Assembly (NCBI GenBank): GCA_963682025.1 | Contig: OY821519.1 | Location: 162,476,950 to 162,540,949 of the forward strand | Source of the DNA: Cordilura impudica | Taxonomy: Eukaryota; Arthropoda; Insecta; Diptera; Scathophagidae | Length of the DNA stretch: 64,000 nucleotides | Reading direction: 5' to 3' | Part shown: positions 53,481 through 63,592 of the stretch, in pieces | How the letters are laid out: the number at the start of each line of letters is the position of its first letter | Numbering within the stretch: position 1 is the first letter of the stretch | Notes under the pieces: generated by a model | What the model was told of the DNA's origin: nothing | What the model saw: the letters and a program-made list of their open reading frames with translations, nothing else | Database searches by the model: none | Made by a program: the position numbers and the translations under genes

Positions 53481-54245
53481 GAAAAAATGTTTATATAAAT
53501 GTAATGGTTCTTCATTACGACTTAGGTCAGTATGTTTTCATTAATAACTTTTTAATGAACAGTGTAAGAGAAATGGGGATTTTACATAAATATAAAGCGA
53601 TTTTAGTAGAACATGATAGCATACTTAACACAAATCGTCGAATAACATGCTTTCGAGAAAAATAACTTTTTATATAAATGTAATGGGATTTCATTACGAC
53701 ATTTCACGTAAATATAAAACTTTTTTAGTAGAATGTGATAGCATACATAACTCAAATCGTTCTTAAGTCGACTTAGACGGTTATCGGTTGTGACCGCAGA
53801 TATATACATGCTTATATTTAAAACTACTTACTGAGAGTTCGATGGGTTTCTTAAAATAACTCGTCAATTATTTTAAAATAATCTTTGTATTTAATTTGGT
53901 AAAAAAAATTGAGGATGGCGCCGTCTATTTGTAGTCATAAATTTGCCGCACGCATAACATAATATATCCGACTCATTTTTACACCACAAGTTTTTTTGCC
54001 GCATTCACTTGTTGAGTAATACCGATTGTGCAAAGTGGTGCCTTTATATACCTTTTTAAAATCACATTTTTCCAATGAAAACGAAAATGAAAAAGGCATA
54101 TTCGCGGGCAGTCACAACTAGAAAAAGAAGCACCGACGACACAATAAAAAGGATTAAAAAGAAATATTGTGTAATAAATAGGGTAGTACCGTTTAAAAAA
54201 TCACAAAATTTTTGGCTCTACACAAATTTGCGATAAAAAATGTCA
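53481..54245. other. 5' region of the CACTAT element; short duplications
   Basis: No coding block. Two imperfect direct duplications: TTTATATAAATGTAATGG..CATTACGAC at 53490 and 53670, and TTTTAGTAGAA..ATGATAGCATAC at 53600 and 53725. Confidence 0.5.
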
Positions 54246-54695
54246 AATTTAGGTACTTTCCCCTTATCGGGAATAAAACACGAATTTATCCATTGAAACA
54301 AAATTTATTTCATTTCTATTACATGCAGCTTTAAGATTAAGAAAAAACTGGTAAGTATTTGTTGCTTTCTATTTTTTATGAATTTTTTGGATTCAAAAAT
54401 TTTATAATTAAAAAAAAAAAACAATTTTTTCCCAAATGTGCCTCAATATATCCAAAACTAATAACTATATCAAAAAATGATATTAGGGAAACTTAAAGCT
54501 GGCGTTATTTAAAATATTTTGACATATTGCGTAACGAAATTGAGTACTTCGTTCCAAAGTTACGATAAGATGCTTGGAGCAGCCTCTTCAGAAATCTCAA
54601 ATTTTAGAAAAAATTAAAAAAAACCTTACCATAGAATTTGAAATAATGAATATTGTTGCGTTTAGGTGACTATGGCGGATCAAAAAAATATAGTG
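54246..54695 (-). repeat. CACTAT element, right TIR
   Basis: Inverse counterpart of 31358-31800, ending AAATATAGTG at 54695. Followed by GTTA. Confidence 0.8.
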
Positions 54696-55370
54696 GTTAC
54701 TCAACGAAAAAAATTGTTCCCATATGTTGCATGGTGTTATTTGTATATAGGTATATTTTTGTTCGTGAGTTGTTTTCTGATTCTGTATACCATATACCAT
54801 TCAAGGTGAATTGAGTTTGTAACTACCAAAAATTATTTGATATAGACATTTTATTATTTTGATCGACTCGGAATCAAATTTTCTATTGATTGAGCAATGG
54901 ATGTCCGTCTGTCTGCCGTAAGTCCATGAAAAATATTGCGATTTTACTGAATAAGGTCATTATCGCTTCATTTTTTGGTCTAGTCCCCATATTAAAGTAG
55001 CACAAGATATGAACGTTTTCATAAAAATACCACATAGATTGCTTTATGCTTACTTTCTGTATCTAATTATTTGGACCTAAGAGCCTTTCTCTAAACTCAT
55101 GGCATATGGTATCGTATAATCGGTCCAAGCCGACAATAACTTTCTTATTTTTTTTTTTGCATTATAATTAATAAAAACTAATTTTTTAATATCAGTAATT
55201 GTCATATTTTTATGATTATATTTTCTCCGCACAAAACTAAGAAGTATGTACCGTATGAGTAAAACTGAAACTGTGACGTATCAATTAAAGTATATGTGAA
55301 ATAAAATTTGTCAAACAATTTACAATAATTTATCTTTAATAAATTCTATGTGTATTTTTTTATTTTTCAG
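54696..55370. other. Intron sequence with a dispersed repeat copy
   Basis: 54780-55150 is a copy of the GTCGGTC/TATACCATATACC dispersed repeat. The remainder is AT-rich, ending in a pyrimidine tract and acceptor TATTTTTCAG at 55361-55370. Confidence 0.6.
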
Positions 55371-55623
55371 ATAAGAACATTCTAACACGACATTTACAAG
55401 TATCTATTCGTTCACTTAATTTGATATTGGTACGAAATGAATCAGAGTTATCCAAAGCAAATATATCAAATCTTAGTCTTCATATTAATAAAGCAGATAT
55501 AGTTCAATCAGTTGGGGGACGATTGGGTTCTATATCTCTTTATGACTTAACACCGTATGGATATTTATACCAGGAAAAGTTTTCCACAACTGGGTCAGAA
55601 GCTCTTAGCTTTACATATAGCAG
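55371..55623 (+). CDS. Host exon, VPS13-like lipid transfer protein
   Basis: A 253-nt exon with acceptor TTATTTTTCAG|AT and donor AGCAG|GTAAAT. It reads KNILTRHLQVSIRSLNLILV, then LSKANISNLSLHINKADIV and GGRLGSISLYDLTPYGYLYQ, then EKFSTTGSEALSFTYSR, open throughout. Alternating beta-strand pattern, an 'L-x-x-L-x-L-x-L' strand, and G-x-L-G-S-x-x-x-x-D-L-T-P are typical of the repeating-beta-groove region of chorein/VPS13 proteins, which bridge membranes and carry lipids. Which paralogue (VPS13D is my first guess) cannot be settled by eye. The reading frame is the only intact host-like gene piece in 64 kb, so neighbouring exons must lie outside or in long introns. Confidence 0.6.
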
Positions 55624-57300
55624 GTAAATACTATGTTAAGAACATAAGTTTATGTATATGAGTTTTACTGTTTGGGAAATATCAAAAAACTGAATTTTTT
55701 AACCTTTTATGTAGTGTAGCGGGATTGCATTCATGAGGTGGACGATAACTTTATTTAGCCACTAATAAATGTCGTTGTCCAAAATATGTGGAATCACAAA
55801 CATTCGCTGGCGCGGAACTACATTAAAGTTCACTGCCCATACGTTGTGCATTGAACTATTCATGTATATACAATTGCCGATACAGCGAATGTATTGTGCA
55901 ATAAACATTAACATCATACCACGCAATTGTTGTTGCGTATTGTCTTGATTTCTGCTGTGTTATGAATTCGGAGTATAACACAGATAAATCAAATAATCAT
56001 ATGTATGTATGTTATCAGGTATATTTGCTTAACTAAGTATTTACATACACACACCGATAAGAATATGAAAATTAAACAATATAAAATAATGCATTTCAAT
56101 AAAGAATGAATCAATTAATCAAGTAACATTCAACGTAACTGGTGTTTGTTTTTATTTTAATTCTATTAACTAAATAAAAATTTTAAAGTATATCATCGAC
56201 AATTTACAGTCTTTTAGAAGCACTATGCTTCGAAAAAACGAATAAATTGCAACCAATGTAATACAATAAATTCATAATGGCCTTATTGAAATGTATAAAT
56301 AAAGTAACTATGCAATAATACTGTTCAAACTTAAAGTTTTTCATTTTAATTTGGTGATTTATTTGAAATTACTTCCTTGATGCTTCGTGCATAATCACTG
56401 GTCTACTTTACTACAAAGCTCCTTTCTACTACACGCTCTGTAAGTCACATTGAGTACTTTCAATAGCGAACATAAACCAATGGCGAATATTATTGCAACC
56501 CATTGGATGGTTTCAACATCGATTTGGAGAAGAGATCGAATAAGGACAAAAAAAGTACCATTTCATCCATAATATTAACGAAATTTAATAAATTGCTCCT
56601 CATCCACCACATGCTGCAGATTTACCACCCTGTGTCCGTTTCCTGTTTTCAACCATGAAGAACACGCTTCTTAAAACGCGATTTGGCTTCAGCGATGATG
56701 TCGTCGCTGGAAAAACGTATTTTTTTTTTTTTTGAAGATTCGGAGATTATTATTATTTGAATGGTATACAAAAAATAGAGAAACGTTGTACAAAGTGTAT
56801 CAACCCTGCAGGAAATGTCAATAGTAAAACAGTACTGATTCACTATTGACTTTGTCACCAGTACTATTGACCAACTATACCCCAGACAATGTAATTTTCT
56901 ATAGACATTTAACATGTACGTGTCATTGCAAATCACTAGTGACATTGGTACTATTTATAAGGTAGTGACTAGTTTGTTCTCATGGGACCATATATAGACA
57001 TTGGAACCAGGGATTCTTGTACATTAGAGATTCTTGTACAAATTTGATTGTTCTTTGACTTTTCTTTTATAACTTTATAGCCATGAAATATTGTTACAAA
57101 CTCTACAAAAAGTGAAAAGTGCAGCGTGTTATTAGATGATGAACTAAATTCTTGAAAAACTTTTTTCGAATGTTAAAAACTATAAACGATGTAGTGTGTT
57201 ACGTAAAAATTAATTAAAAAAAAAAACTCTTGGAAAATTAAACCCTAAATTAATGTTTTCCCAACTAAATAATAAACAGTGTATATCCTAAAAACGAACT
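55624..57300. other. Intron, with possible mariner scrap
   Basis: Mostly unrecognised. On the minus strand near 56720-56650, RFSSDDIIAEAKSRFKKRV resembles the tail of a mariner transposase, interrupted at once. No other coding sequence. Confidence 0.4.
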
Positions 57301-57988
57301 ATAATTACATTAACCTTTAAAATTGCAATGCGGCGAATGCATTGCGGAGGAACGTTACGGGTGTGGCCAATACACCCGCAATGACACCAGCATCTACAAC
57401 AGCAACAACGAATTCAACAACGGCTGCAACATTTTCAACATTGTCAGTAACGGAACAGAAAATTGTATGCTGCCAACAATAAGTAATTATAATAAATTTT
57501 ATTTGTTTTAAAAATAACTTTAATGTACTTCTATATATAGTAATTTTTGTTAACAAGGAAGATCGCGGCCACAAGTGCTGCAATCTACCTATTTATTTCA
57601 ACAAGGAAGATCGCGGCCACAAGTGCTGCAATCAACCTAATTTATTATTGGACAATATTAATTGGAGAATTATAAAATAATTTTTAATAAATAAACTAAT
57701 GTACGAAACATTTTTTTAGGCCGAAAAGAATTTGCATTTTTTTTCTCCCTATTCTAGTTCAGATATCTTAGCTAATTTATAGAACTTGTTTTTTGTCTTG
57801 TCCTGAAGATGGGAAAGCATTAATCGAAGATTTACAGATCTGATGCTAATGTAGTAAATGACATAGAAATGACACAATCCTCTTCCATCAGCACAAATAG
57901 CTACAATTTTATATCAATTACACAAGAAATCGCTAACGAAAAACTATTTTAAGGGCGCATCAATAGCGAATCAGTTGGATAAAATTTA
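57301..57988 (+). other. Leader of the 412-like element; short direct duplication
   Basis: AACAAGGAAGATCGCGGCCA is present twice, at ~57554 and ~57600, with the following ~20 bases. No LTR boundary or primer-binding site that I can place. The gag frame opens near 58010. Confidence 0.4.
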
Positions 57989-60094
57989 AGTTAGGGAAAT
58001 GGATCAGACTAAAGCCGGACCGAAAAACTAACCATACAAGAATATAGAAAAAGACAACCAGAATACAAGAAACTACGTGAAGCAGAGGAAAAACTAACAA
58101 ATATCCCCAAAATAGGTTTTCCAGCAGTAAGGAAAATTATAGAAAATATAGACTCAAATGGAGAATTGGTAGACAATAGTGAAGATAGTTTTTTTGTGGA
58201 TATCCCCAGGGACTTCATAGACATCAACATAAATAGTCCGACAATTGGAATTAACGAGGATCAAACTGAGAATGAGCATAGGGGTATACTCAAAAGAGGA
58301 AAAATAAAAGAGGGGGAGTTATAAAACGTATGAGGAGCGAGTCTAAGAAATTAAGACAGAAAATCGAACAACTGGCAGTAGGAACTCCTGAGTACTCTAA
58401 GGAGCAGGAAGACCACCTAAAATTGAATTTAGAACTGAAAAGGACTAAGGAAATAAGAAAAATTTCCGGCAATGCCTAGACGGACAAGACAACAAATACG
58501 AGCCAAATTGAGTAAAGCCTACCCGGAATTTAAACCACTGACCAAGGAACATGACAACCATTCAAGAACATTAGATATAGTAGATAAAGAAATATTAAGA
58601 TCAGCCCAACAAGGATATTTCACCAACGGGGTGGAAGATTTCAAACCACCGGAATATAGACCCGAAAGATATAGACCCAAAGGGGCGGGGTCATTGGGAA
58701 ACAATTAGTGAATCATTTGACACTACACTTCAATTCATTACTGCATGAGTTATTAATGAAGACTAACTAAATATATATAGGCACTAGAATTACGAATAAA
58801 GTGTCATTAATAGAGAATTATGAATGACAAATGGGAACTAATTATAGGCAACATACAATTTTTTCATGAAGACTTCAAGAAGTCATACAAATGTATCAAT
58901 AAGAATACTTATATAAAGGATGATACTATAAAGAAACACTTGAAAGCATTAATAGAAAATTATAATAACATATCAAGACTAGTTTCGAAATATAATCTAG
59001 ATTATACGAGGGAACATTTGAAAATAGTAATTGACATACATTGAGATGTTAGAGATAGACTAGTGAAAATATACGAAAAATATGGCATACGGGAAAATAT
59101 ACCGCACGATTATACCAGAACAAATTAAATTGAACATAGATAAGATAATCATAATAAGTGCCAAACTAGGTCCCGAAACAATTGAGAAAGAAGATTCAAA
59201 CGATAAGGGTGACACAAAAACGGAAGTAGAACAAGTTAAGGATTTTATAGCAGTAATAGCAAAAGAAGAACTAAATATGGCCCAAACAGTGGAACAATTC
59301 GTGGATACAGCATCCAAATTCATTTCGGACTACGATGGAAGCGTAGGAAACTTACAAAGCTTCATCGATGGTCATAATGATAATGCTCGACCATTTAAAA
59401 GGAGCTCACGAAATGATAGCAATTTCACTGATCAAGACAAAGCTAAAGGGAACTGCCCGGCAACTGATCACAGATGAAACAACTATAATACAAATTAAAG
59501 GGAAACTACAAAGATCAATAAAAGGCGAACCTGTTGGTGGACTAATTGCCAAACTAATGAACATACAGCAAAAAAAATAAAACGGCCAACGCATACACTA
59601 GTGAAGTAGAAGATTTGGCGAAAAAGATCCATAATGCTTACATTTCAGATGGAGTACCACCAGCAGCAGCCACAAAGGCAGCTGTAAATGCGATAGTAAC
59701 AAATTGTAATAATGACAACGTGAAACTGATCATGAAAGCGGGTCAGTTTACTTCTTTGAGCAAAGCCATACAAAAATTTATTGAAACATGCACTGAAACA
59801 ACAGGAAGCAAAGATACTGTGTTGTACTATAGACAGCAAAATAAATCGTATAATGGCAATAACACTAGAAATCTCCGAAATAATAACAGTTGGCACCAGA
59901 GTTGCCAAGGTACCTATAGGGGATACAAAAATTCCAGCGGTAAAAATAGGAACAACTACATAAACAATGGAAATCGAGGACAACAGGAAAATACAGAACA
60001 TAACTATCAATTTACGAACCACTATAGAGGTCGGGACCGTCAAGTCCCACCAATGGAGAGTACGAACAATACGGGTTCGGAAAACCTACAATAG
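57989..60094 (+). pseudogene. gypsy (412/mdg1-like) gag
   Basis: Several frames. IQEYRKRQPEYKKLREAEEK and VDIPRDFIDININ (58020-58330), LRQKIEQLAVGTPEYSKEQ, then 58820-59044, then 59082-59477 with AYGKIYRTIIPEQIKLNIDK, KFISDYDGSVGNLQSFID, a frameshift, KLKGTARQLITDETTI and IKGEPVGGLIAKLMNIQQ. 59615-60094 has VEDLAKKIHNAYISDGVPP, CNNDNVKLIMKAGQF and a basic Asn/Arg/Gly-rich tail in place of a zinc knuckle. The capsid-like segment with a nucleic-acid-binding tail fits gag of the 412/mdg1 lineage. Multiple frameshifts. Confidence 0.75.
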
Positions 60095-60129
60095 CCTCTG
60101 GGGGAAAAAGAGAAATATATATATATATA

Positions 60130-60620
60130 TAAGTTAAACCTATGCCTTGGTGTGTTTGTAAAATTTTGCAATTTTCATACAAAACAAATTCTTGTTTTAC
60201 TTGTGGATACAAGAGCAGACATATGACAGACATATAAAAAAAGAAAATCTTGGGGAAAATGCTTTCATCAACAAACGGAAAATAGCATCGATTAGTGGTA
60301 TAGGCGAAGGAATCATTAAGTCAGTAGGTACAACTGATCTGGAAATTTGCAGAAAGGATTTTATAGTAACTCATGAATTTCATGTGGTACACAATGACTT
60401 TCCAATACCATGTAGCAGAATCGTAGGGATGAATTTATTGAAAACTTTTAATTGTAGCATTGATTTCATGTCTTGTTATGAGACCTCAAAATTTTCGAAC
60501 CCTAACAATTCCGATACACCACACTACGATAATGATTACATCGTTATACCAGCAAGGGCTCAGGTAATACGGAAAATACCATTAAATACTCAGCATGAAG
60601 AACTACTGGTGTTGAACTAG
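60130..60620 (+). pseudogene. gypsy (412/mdg1-like) protease region
   Basis: LVLLVDTRADI (near 60200) is where retropepsins have D-T-G-A, so the conserved Gly is Arg. After a stop and frame change come ISGIGEGIIKSVGTTDLEIC, FHVVHNDFPIPC and IVGMNLLKTFNCSIDF (flap and C-terminal loop equivalents), and PARAQVIRKIPL to the stop near 60620. Frame change plus the Gly-to-Arg substitution make it inactive. Confidence 0.75.
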
Positions 60621-60689
60621 GGAATAAGACCAGGCATATACATTGCCAAGGCATTAACGTATATGTCAGAATTCTTAATACTAACAGAA

Positions 60690-61447
60690 AAAACATGACG
60701 ATAAATATTGATAACATCAAAACTGAGAATTTAAACGAGTATGATGTTATTTATCCGGCTACTGACCAAAAGAGGGACAATAGGAAGGATAAAATTTTGG
60801 AAAAATTATCAAAACATTTCCCTAAAGAATTCGAGGGTGAACTGACAACATTATGCTCAGATTATTCTGATATATTTGCTTTAGAAGCAGATACAATAAC
60901 CACACACCAACATATATAAAAAATTATAGAATCCCTTAATTCCCAAATTCAACGGAGAAAAGGTGGAGATTAGTCGTAGATTACCGCCACGTAAATAAAA
61001 GATTATAGCGGATAAATTCCCACTTCCGAGAATAGAGGACATTATTGACCAACTAGGTAGAGCAAGGTACTTTTCGTGCCTTGACTTAATGTCAGGTTTC
61101 CATCAAATTGAGCTACACGAAGATTCAAGATACATTACGTCATTTTCAACTGAAAATGGCTCTTATCGTTTCAAGCGACTTCCTTACGGACTAAAGATAG
61201 CTCCAAATTCGTTTCAGCGTATGATGACTCTAGCATTCACTGGTTTGAGACCATCCTAAGCATTTTTATACATGGATGACTTAGTTGTGTTAGGCTACTA
61301 TGCAAAACATATGTTGAACAACTTAACAGGGATTTTTAATCTTTGCCGAAAACACAATCTAAAGTTGCATCCTGTAAAATGTACTTTTTTCATGCACGAG
61401 GTTACTTACTTAGGACATGAGTGCACCAATGAGGGCATTCAGAAGGT
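60690..61447 (+). pseudogene. gypsy (412/mdg1-like) reverse transcriptase
   Basis: HFPKEFEGELTTLCSDYSDI, then broken frames; VDYRHVNK; ADKFPLPRIEDIIDQLGRAR, FSCLDLMSGFHQIEL (motif A, Asp in CLDL), ITSFSTENGSYRFKRLPYGL, then an in-frame TAA at about 61257 in FTGLRPS*AF, LYMDDLVVLG (motif C YMDD), LTGIFNLCRKHNLKLHPVKC and VTYLGHE. About 30 residues are missing between NEGI and RRFVVNF at ~61440. Plus strand. Confidence 0.87.
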
Positions 61448-61829
61448 TTGTTGTCAATTTCGCTGATTACTCTCGTCATATAACAGAACTTACGAGAAAA
61501 GGCGTAGAATTCTGTTGGACGGCCGAATGCCAACAAGCTTTCGAATATTTGAAAAACGCTCTACTAAGTCCACAGATACTACAGTATCCGGACTTCACTA
61601 AAGAATTTTGTATCACAGCGGATGCTAGTAAACATGCATGCGGTGCAGTTTTGACACAAGAGTATAATGGTAGACAGCTACCGATATCATATGCTTCTAA
61701 ATCTTTTACAAAAGGTGAAAGCAATAAATCGACAATTGAACAGGAACTTACTGCGATTCATTGGGCAATTCAATATTTTCGACCATATATATGGTAAGCA
61801 TTTGTTGGTAAAAGCAGATCATCGGCCAT
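61440..61829 (+). pseudogene. gypsy (412/mdg1-like) RNase H, first part
   Basis: RRFVVNFADYSRHITELTRK, FCWTAECQQAFEYLKNALLS, ITADASKHACGAVL (RNase H Asp in TADASK), ISYASKSFTKGESN, IEQELTAIHWAIQYFRPYIW then, after a shift, KHLLVKADHRPLT. It ends at the LTR insertion. It continues at 63593. Confidence 0.87.
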
Positions 61830-61833
61830 TAAC
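61830..61833. other. Target-site duplication TAAC (left)
   Basis: Repeated at 63589-63592. Four bases, the usual length for gypsy-type integrases. Confidence 0.85.
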
Positions 61834-62060
61834 TGTGATGACCGAAGTCTGTGCCATCGTTTCGGCCCACACAATCCACTAGTATTATTTGAATTATATG
61901 TTTTGGTTGAATTGTACTTTATATTTTATGTTTAATTGCACAAATAAAATGAATTACCGAATAAACTTTTAAATTCCTTTTTGAAATCACCCTGTGATCC
62001 CGTATATGGCGATCATATGACATAAGTAAAAATCAGCTGTCACCAGCCGTCATGCACACG

Positions 62061-62105
62061 TATAAAAAGGCGGTCATGAGGACAATCGGGACAGTCGTGC
62101 AGCAG
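62061..62105 (+). promoter_or_regulatory. LTR TATA box and probable start site
   Basis: TATAAAAAGG at 62061-62070, with a possible initiator in GGGACAGTCGTGC about 27 bases downstream (near 62091). The spacing fits RNA polymerase II. Marks the U3/R border. Confidence 0.6.
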
Positions 62106-62189
62106 CCGTGGCAGCAGTTACAAGGCAAGCAAGCTAATAATCCTTTCGCTGAACGAAGTGTGCCGTCCTAGGTCACTTCATTATCCTTA

Positions 62190-62712
62190 ATAGATCCTGC
62201 GAGTCCTTGGAGCCCTTCGAGTCCTGCGAATCCTTCGAATCCTTCGAGTCCTTCGAGTCCTGCGAATCCTTCGAGTCCTGCGGGTCCTTCGAGTGCTGCG
62301 AATCCTTCGAGTGCTGCGAGTCCTGCGAATCCTTCGAGTCCTGCGAGTCCTTCGAGTCCTGCGAATCCTCCGAGTCCTGCGAGTCCTGCGAGCCCTGCGA
62401 ACCCTTCGAGTCCTGCGAGTCGTGCGAATCCTTCGAGTCCTGCGAATACTTCGAGTCCTGCGAATCCTTTGAGTCCTGCGAGTCCTGCGAATCCTTCGAG
62501 TCCTGCGAGTCCTGCGAATACCTTGTGTCCTGCGAATCCTTTGAGTCCTGCGACTCCTTCGAGTCCTTCGGGTCCTGCGAGTCCTTCGAGTCCTTCTAGT
62601 ACTGTGAGTCCTACGAATCCTTCGAGTTCTGCGAGTCCTGCGAATCCTTCGAGTCCTGCGAATCCTTCGAGTCCTGCGAGTCTTACGAATTCTTGGAGTC
62701 CTGAGAAGCCCA
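62190..62712 (+). repeat. 9-bp minisatellite in the LTR, ~57 units
   Basis: Units alternate mainly between TCCTGCGAR and TCCTTCGAR, often as an 18-base dimer. The period is a multiple of three with almost no stop codons in any phase, so long open frames appear on both strands. They are not genes. Confidence 0.93.
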
Positions 62713-62719
62713 ACGAGTC

Positions 62720-63300
62720 CTGCGGAGAGTGTGCCGACATAGGTCACTCTCACTACACCCATCATCCTGCGAAGTCCAGAGGACAGGTAAGGGACTAATC
62801 ATTTTTTCATATGTGGAGTGTGCCGACATAGATCACTCTTGACTCACTATATAACGAATCCTGAATGCCCAACGAGTCCTGCGGAGAGTGTGCCGACATA
62901 GGTCACTCTCATCATATAATTACCTTGCGCAGCCTAGAGGATAGGTAAGTAACTAATCATTCTTTCCATAGGTAGAATGTGCCGACATAGGTCACTCTTG
63001 ACTCAGTACCTAGCGAATCCTGCAAGCCCAAGAAGTCCTGCTGAGAGTGTGCCGATATAGGTCACTCTCACTACACCCATTATCGTGCGAGGTCCAGAGG
63101 ACAGGTAAGAGGTTAATAATTCTTTCCACAGGTGGAGTGTGCCGACATAGGTCGCTCCTGAATCAGTAATCAACAAGTCCTGGGGAGCGTGTGCCGACAC
63201 AGGTCACTCTTACTCCGGTACACAACGGATCCTACGGGCCCTACCGGTCGGAAGAGCCCTGTCGAGAATGTGCCGACATAGGTCACCCTTCTACCAATCC
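62720..63300 (+). repeat. TAGGTCA-containing repeat array
   Basis: GTGTGCCGACATAGGTCACTC or close variants occur with the AGGTCA core at 62169, 62740, 62829 (GATCA), 62899, 62988, 63058, 63148 (GGTCG), 63200 (C-AGGTCA) and 63279. From 62740 to 63148 the spacing alternates 89, 70, 89, 70, 90, i.e. a ~159-bp double unit. Confidence 0.9.
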
Positions 63301-63454
63301 GACGCGCCCGCCGGAGAGTTAACCACCCTCGAACAACCCGACACCAGAGATACCGAGTCTCCACAGTCTGGCGGAGACTGTTGTCCGAGGTCCCGGACCG
63401 ATCTCACGGAACCACCCCGGCGTATTTTAATGTATTATGTAGTTTTAAGACCAC

Positions 63455-63460
63455 AATAAA
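63455..63460 (+). terminator. LTR polyadenylation signal
   Basis: AATAAA in ACCACAATAAACGA, about 130 bases before the LTR end. Good position for the R/U5 border. Confidence 0.6.
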
Positions 63461-63592
63461 CGAATAACTGTACCTTAAAACCGTACCCAACGTTTTTCAC
63501 TCTCTGTCTCAGTAGAAAACAAATTTCTGGAACGACCCCGGCCACCGCGAGCTATACCCTAGCAACCGGAGGAAAACTCGTCGTTACATAAC

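Larger units (their letters stand above)
31358..54695 (-). mobile_element. Unclassified DNA transposon with CACTAT ends, split by piggyBac
   Basis: Inverted repeats at 31358-31800 and 54246-54695 share long blocks such as TATTTCAAATTCTATGGTAA, and both start CACTAT. Between them, once the piggyBac at 32995-53148 is set aside, lies one minus-strand gene (53.4 to 53.15 kb, then 32.99 to 31.92 kb). The original element was about 3.2 kb. Flanks are TTA before the left end and GTTA after the right end, so a 3- or 4-base duplication is possible but not exact. CACTA and Chapaev elements begin similarly; I cannot decide the superfamily. Confidence 0.7.
61834..63588 (+). mobile_element. Solo LTR, 1755 bp, inserted in the RNase H
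   Basis: Starts TGTGATGACC and ends GTCGTTACA (TG..CA). TAAC precedes (61830-61833) and follows (63589-63592), a 4-bp duplication. It contains a TATA box, a candidate start site, a long minisatellite, a repeat array with TAGGTCA and an AATAAA near the end, i.e. LTR organisation. A second LTR or internal region is not visible here, so it is a solo LTR left by recombination. It is not from the 412-like element it sits in. Confidence 0.88.

Noticed and set aside
31358..54695. A 23-kb Polinton/Maverick bounded by the CACTAT repeats
   Set aside because: No polymerase B, capsid, ATPase or integrase genes. Most of the length is explained by piggyBac and its nested insertions.
62168..62798. Long ORFs on both strands (Gly-Leu-Glu-Gly-Phe-Ala, Arg-Arg-Thr, Glu-Ser-Cys repeats)
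   Set aside because: They are the 9-bp minisatellite read in different phases; a period divisible by three without stops gives open frames by construction.
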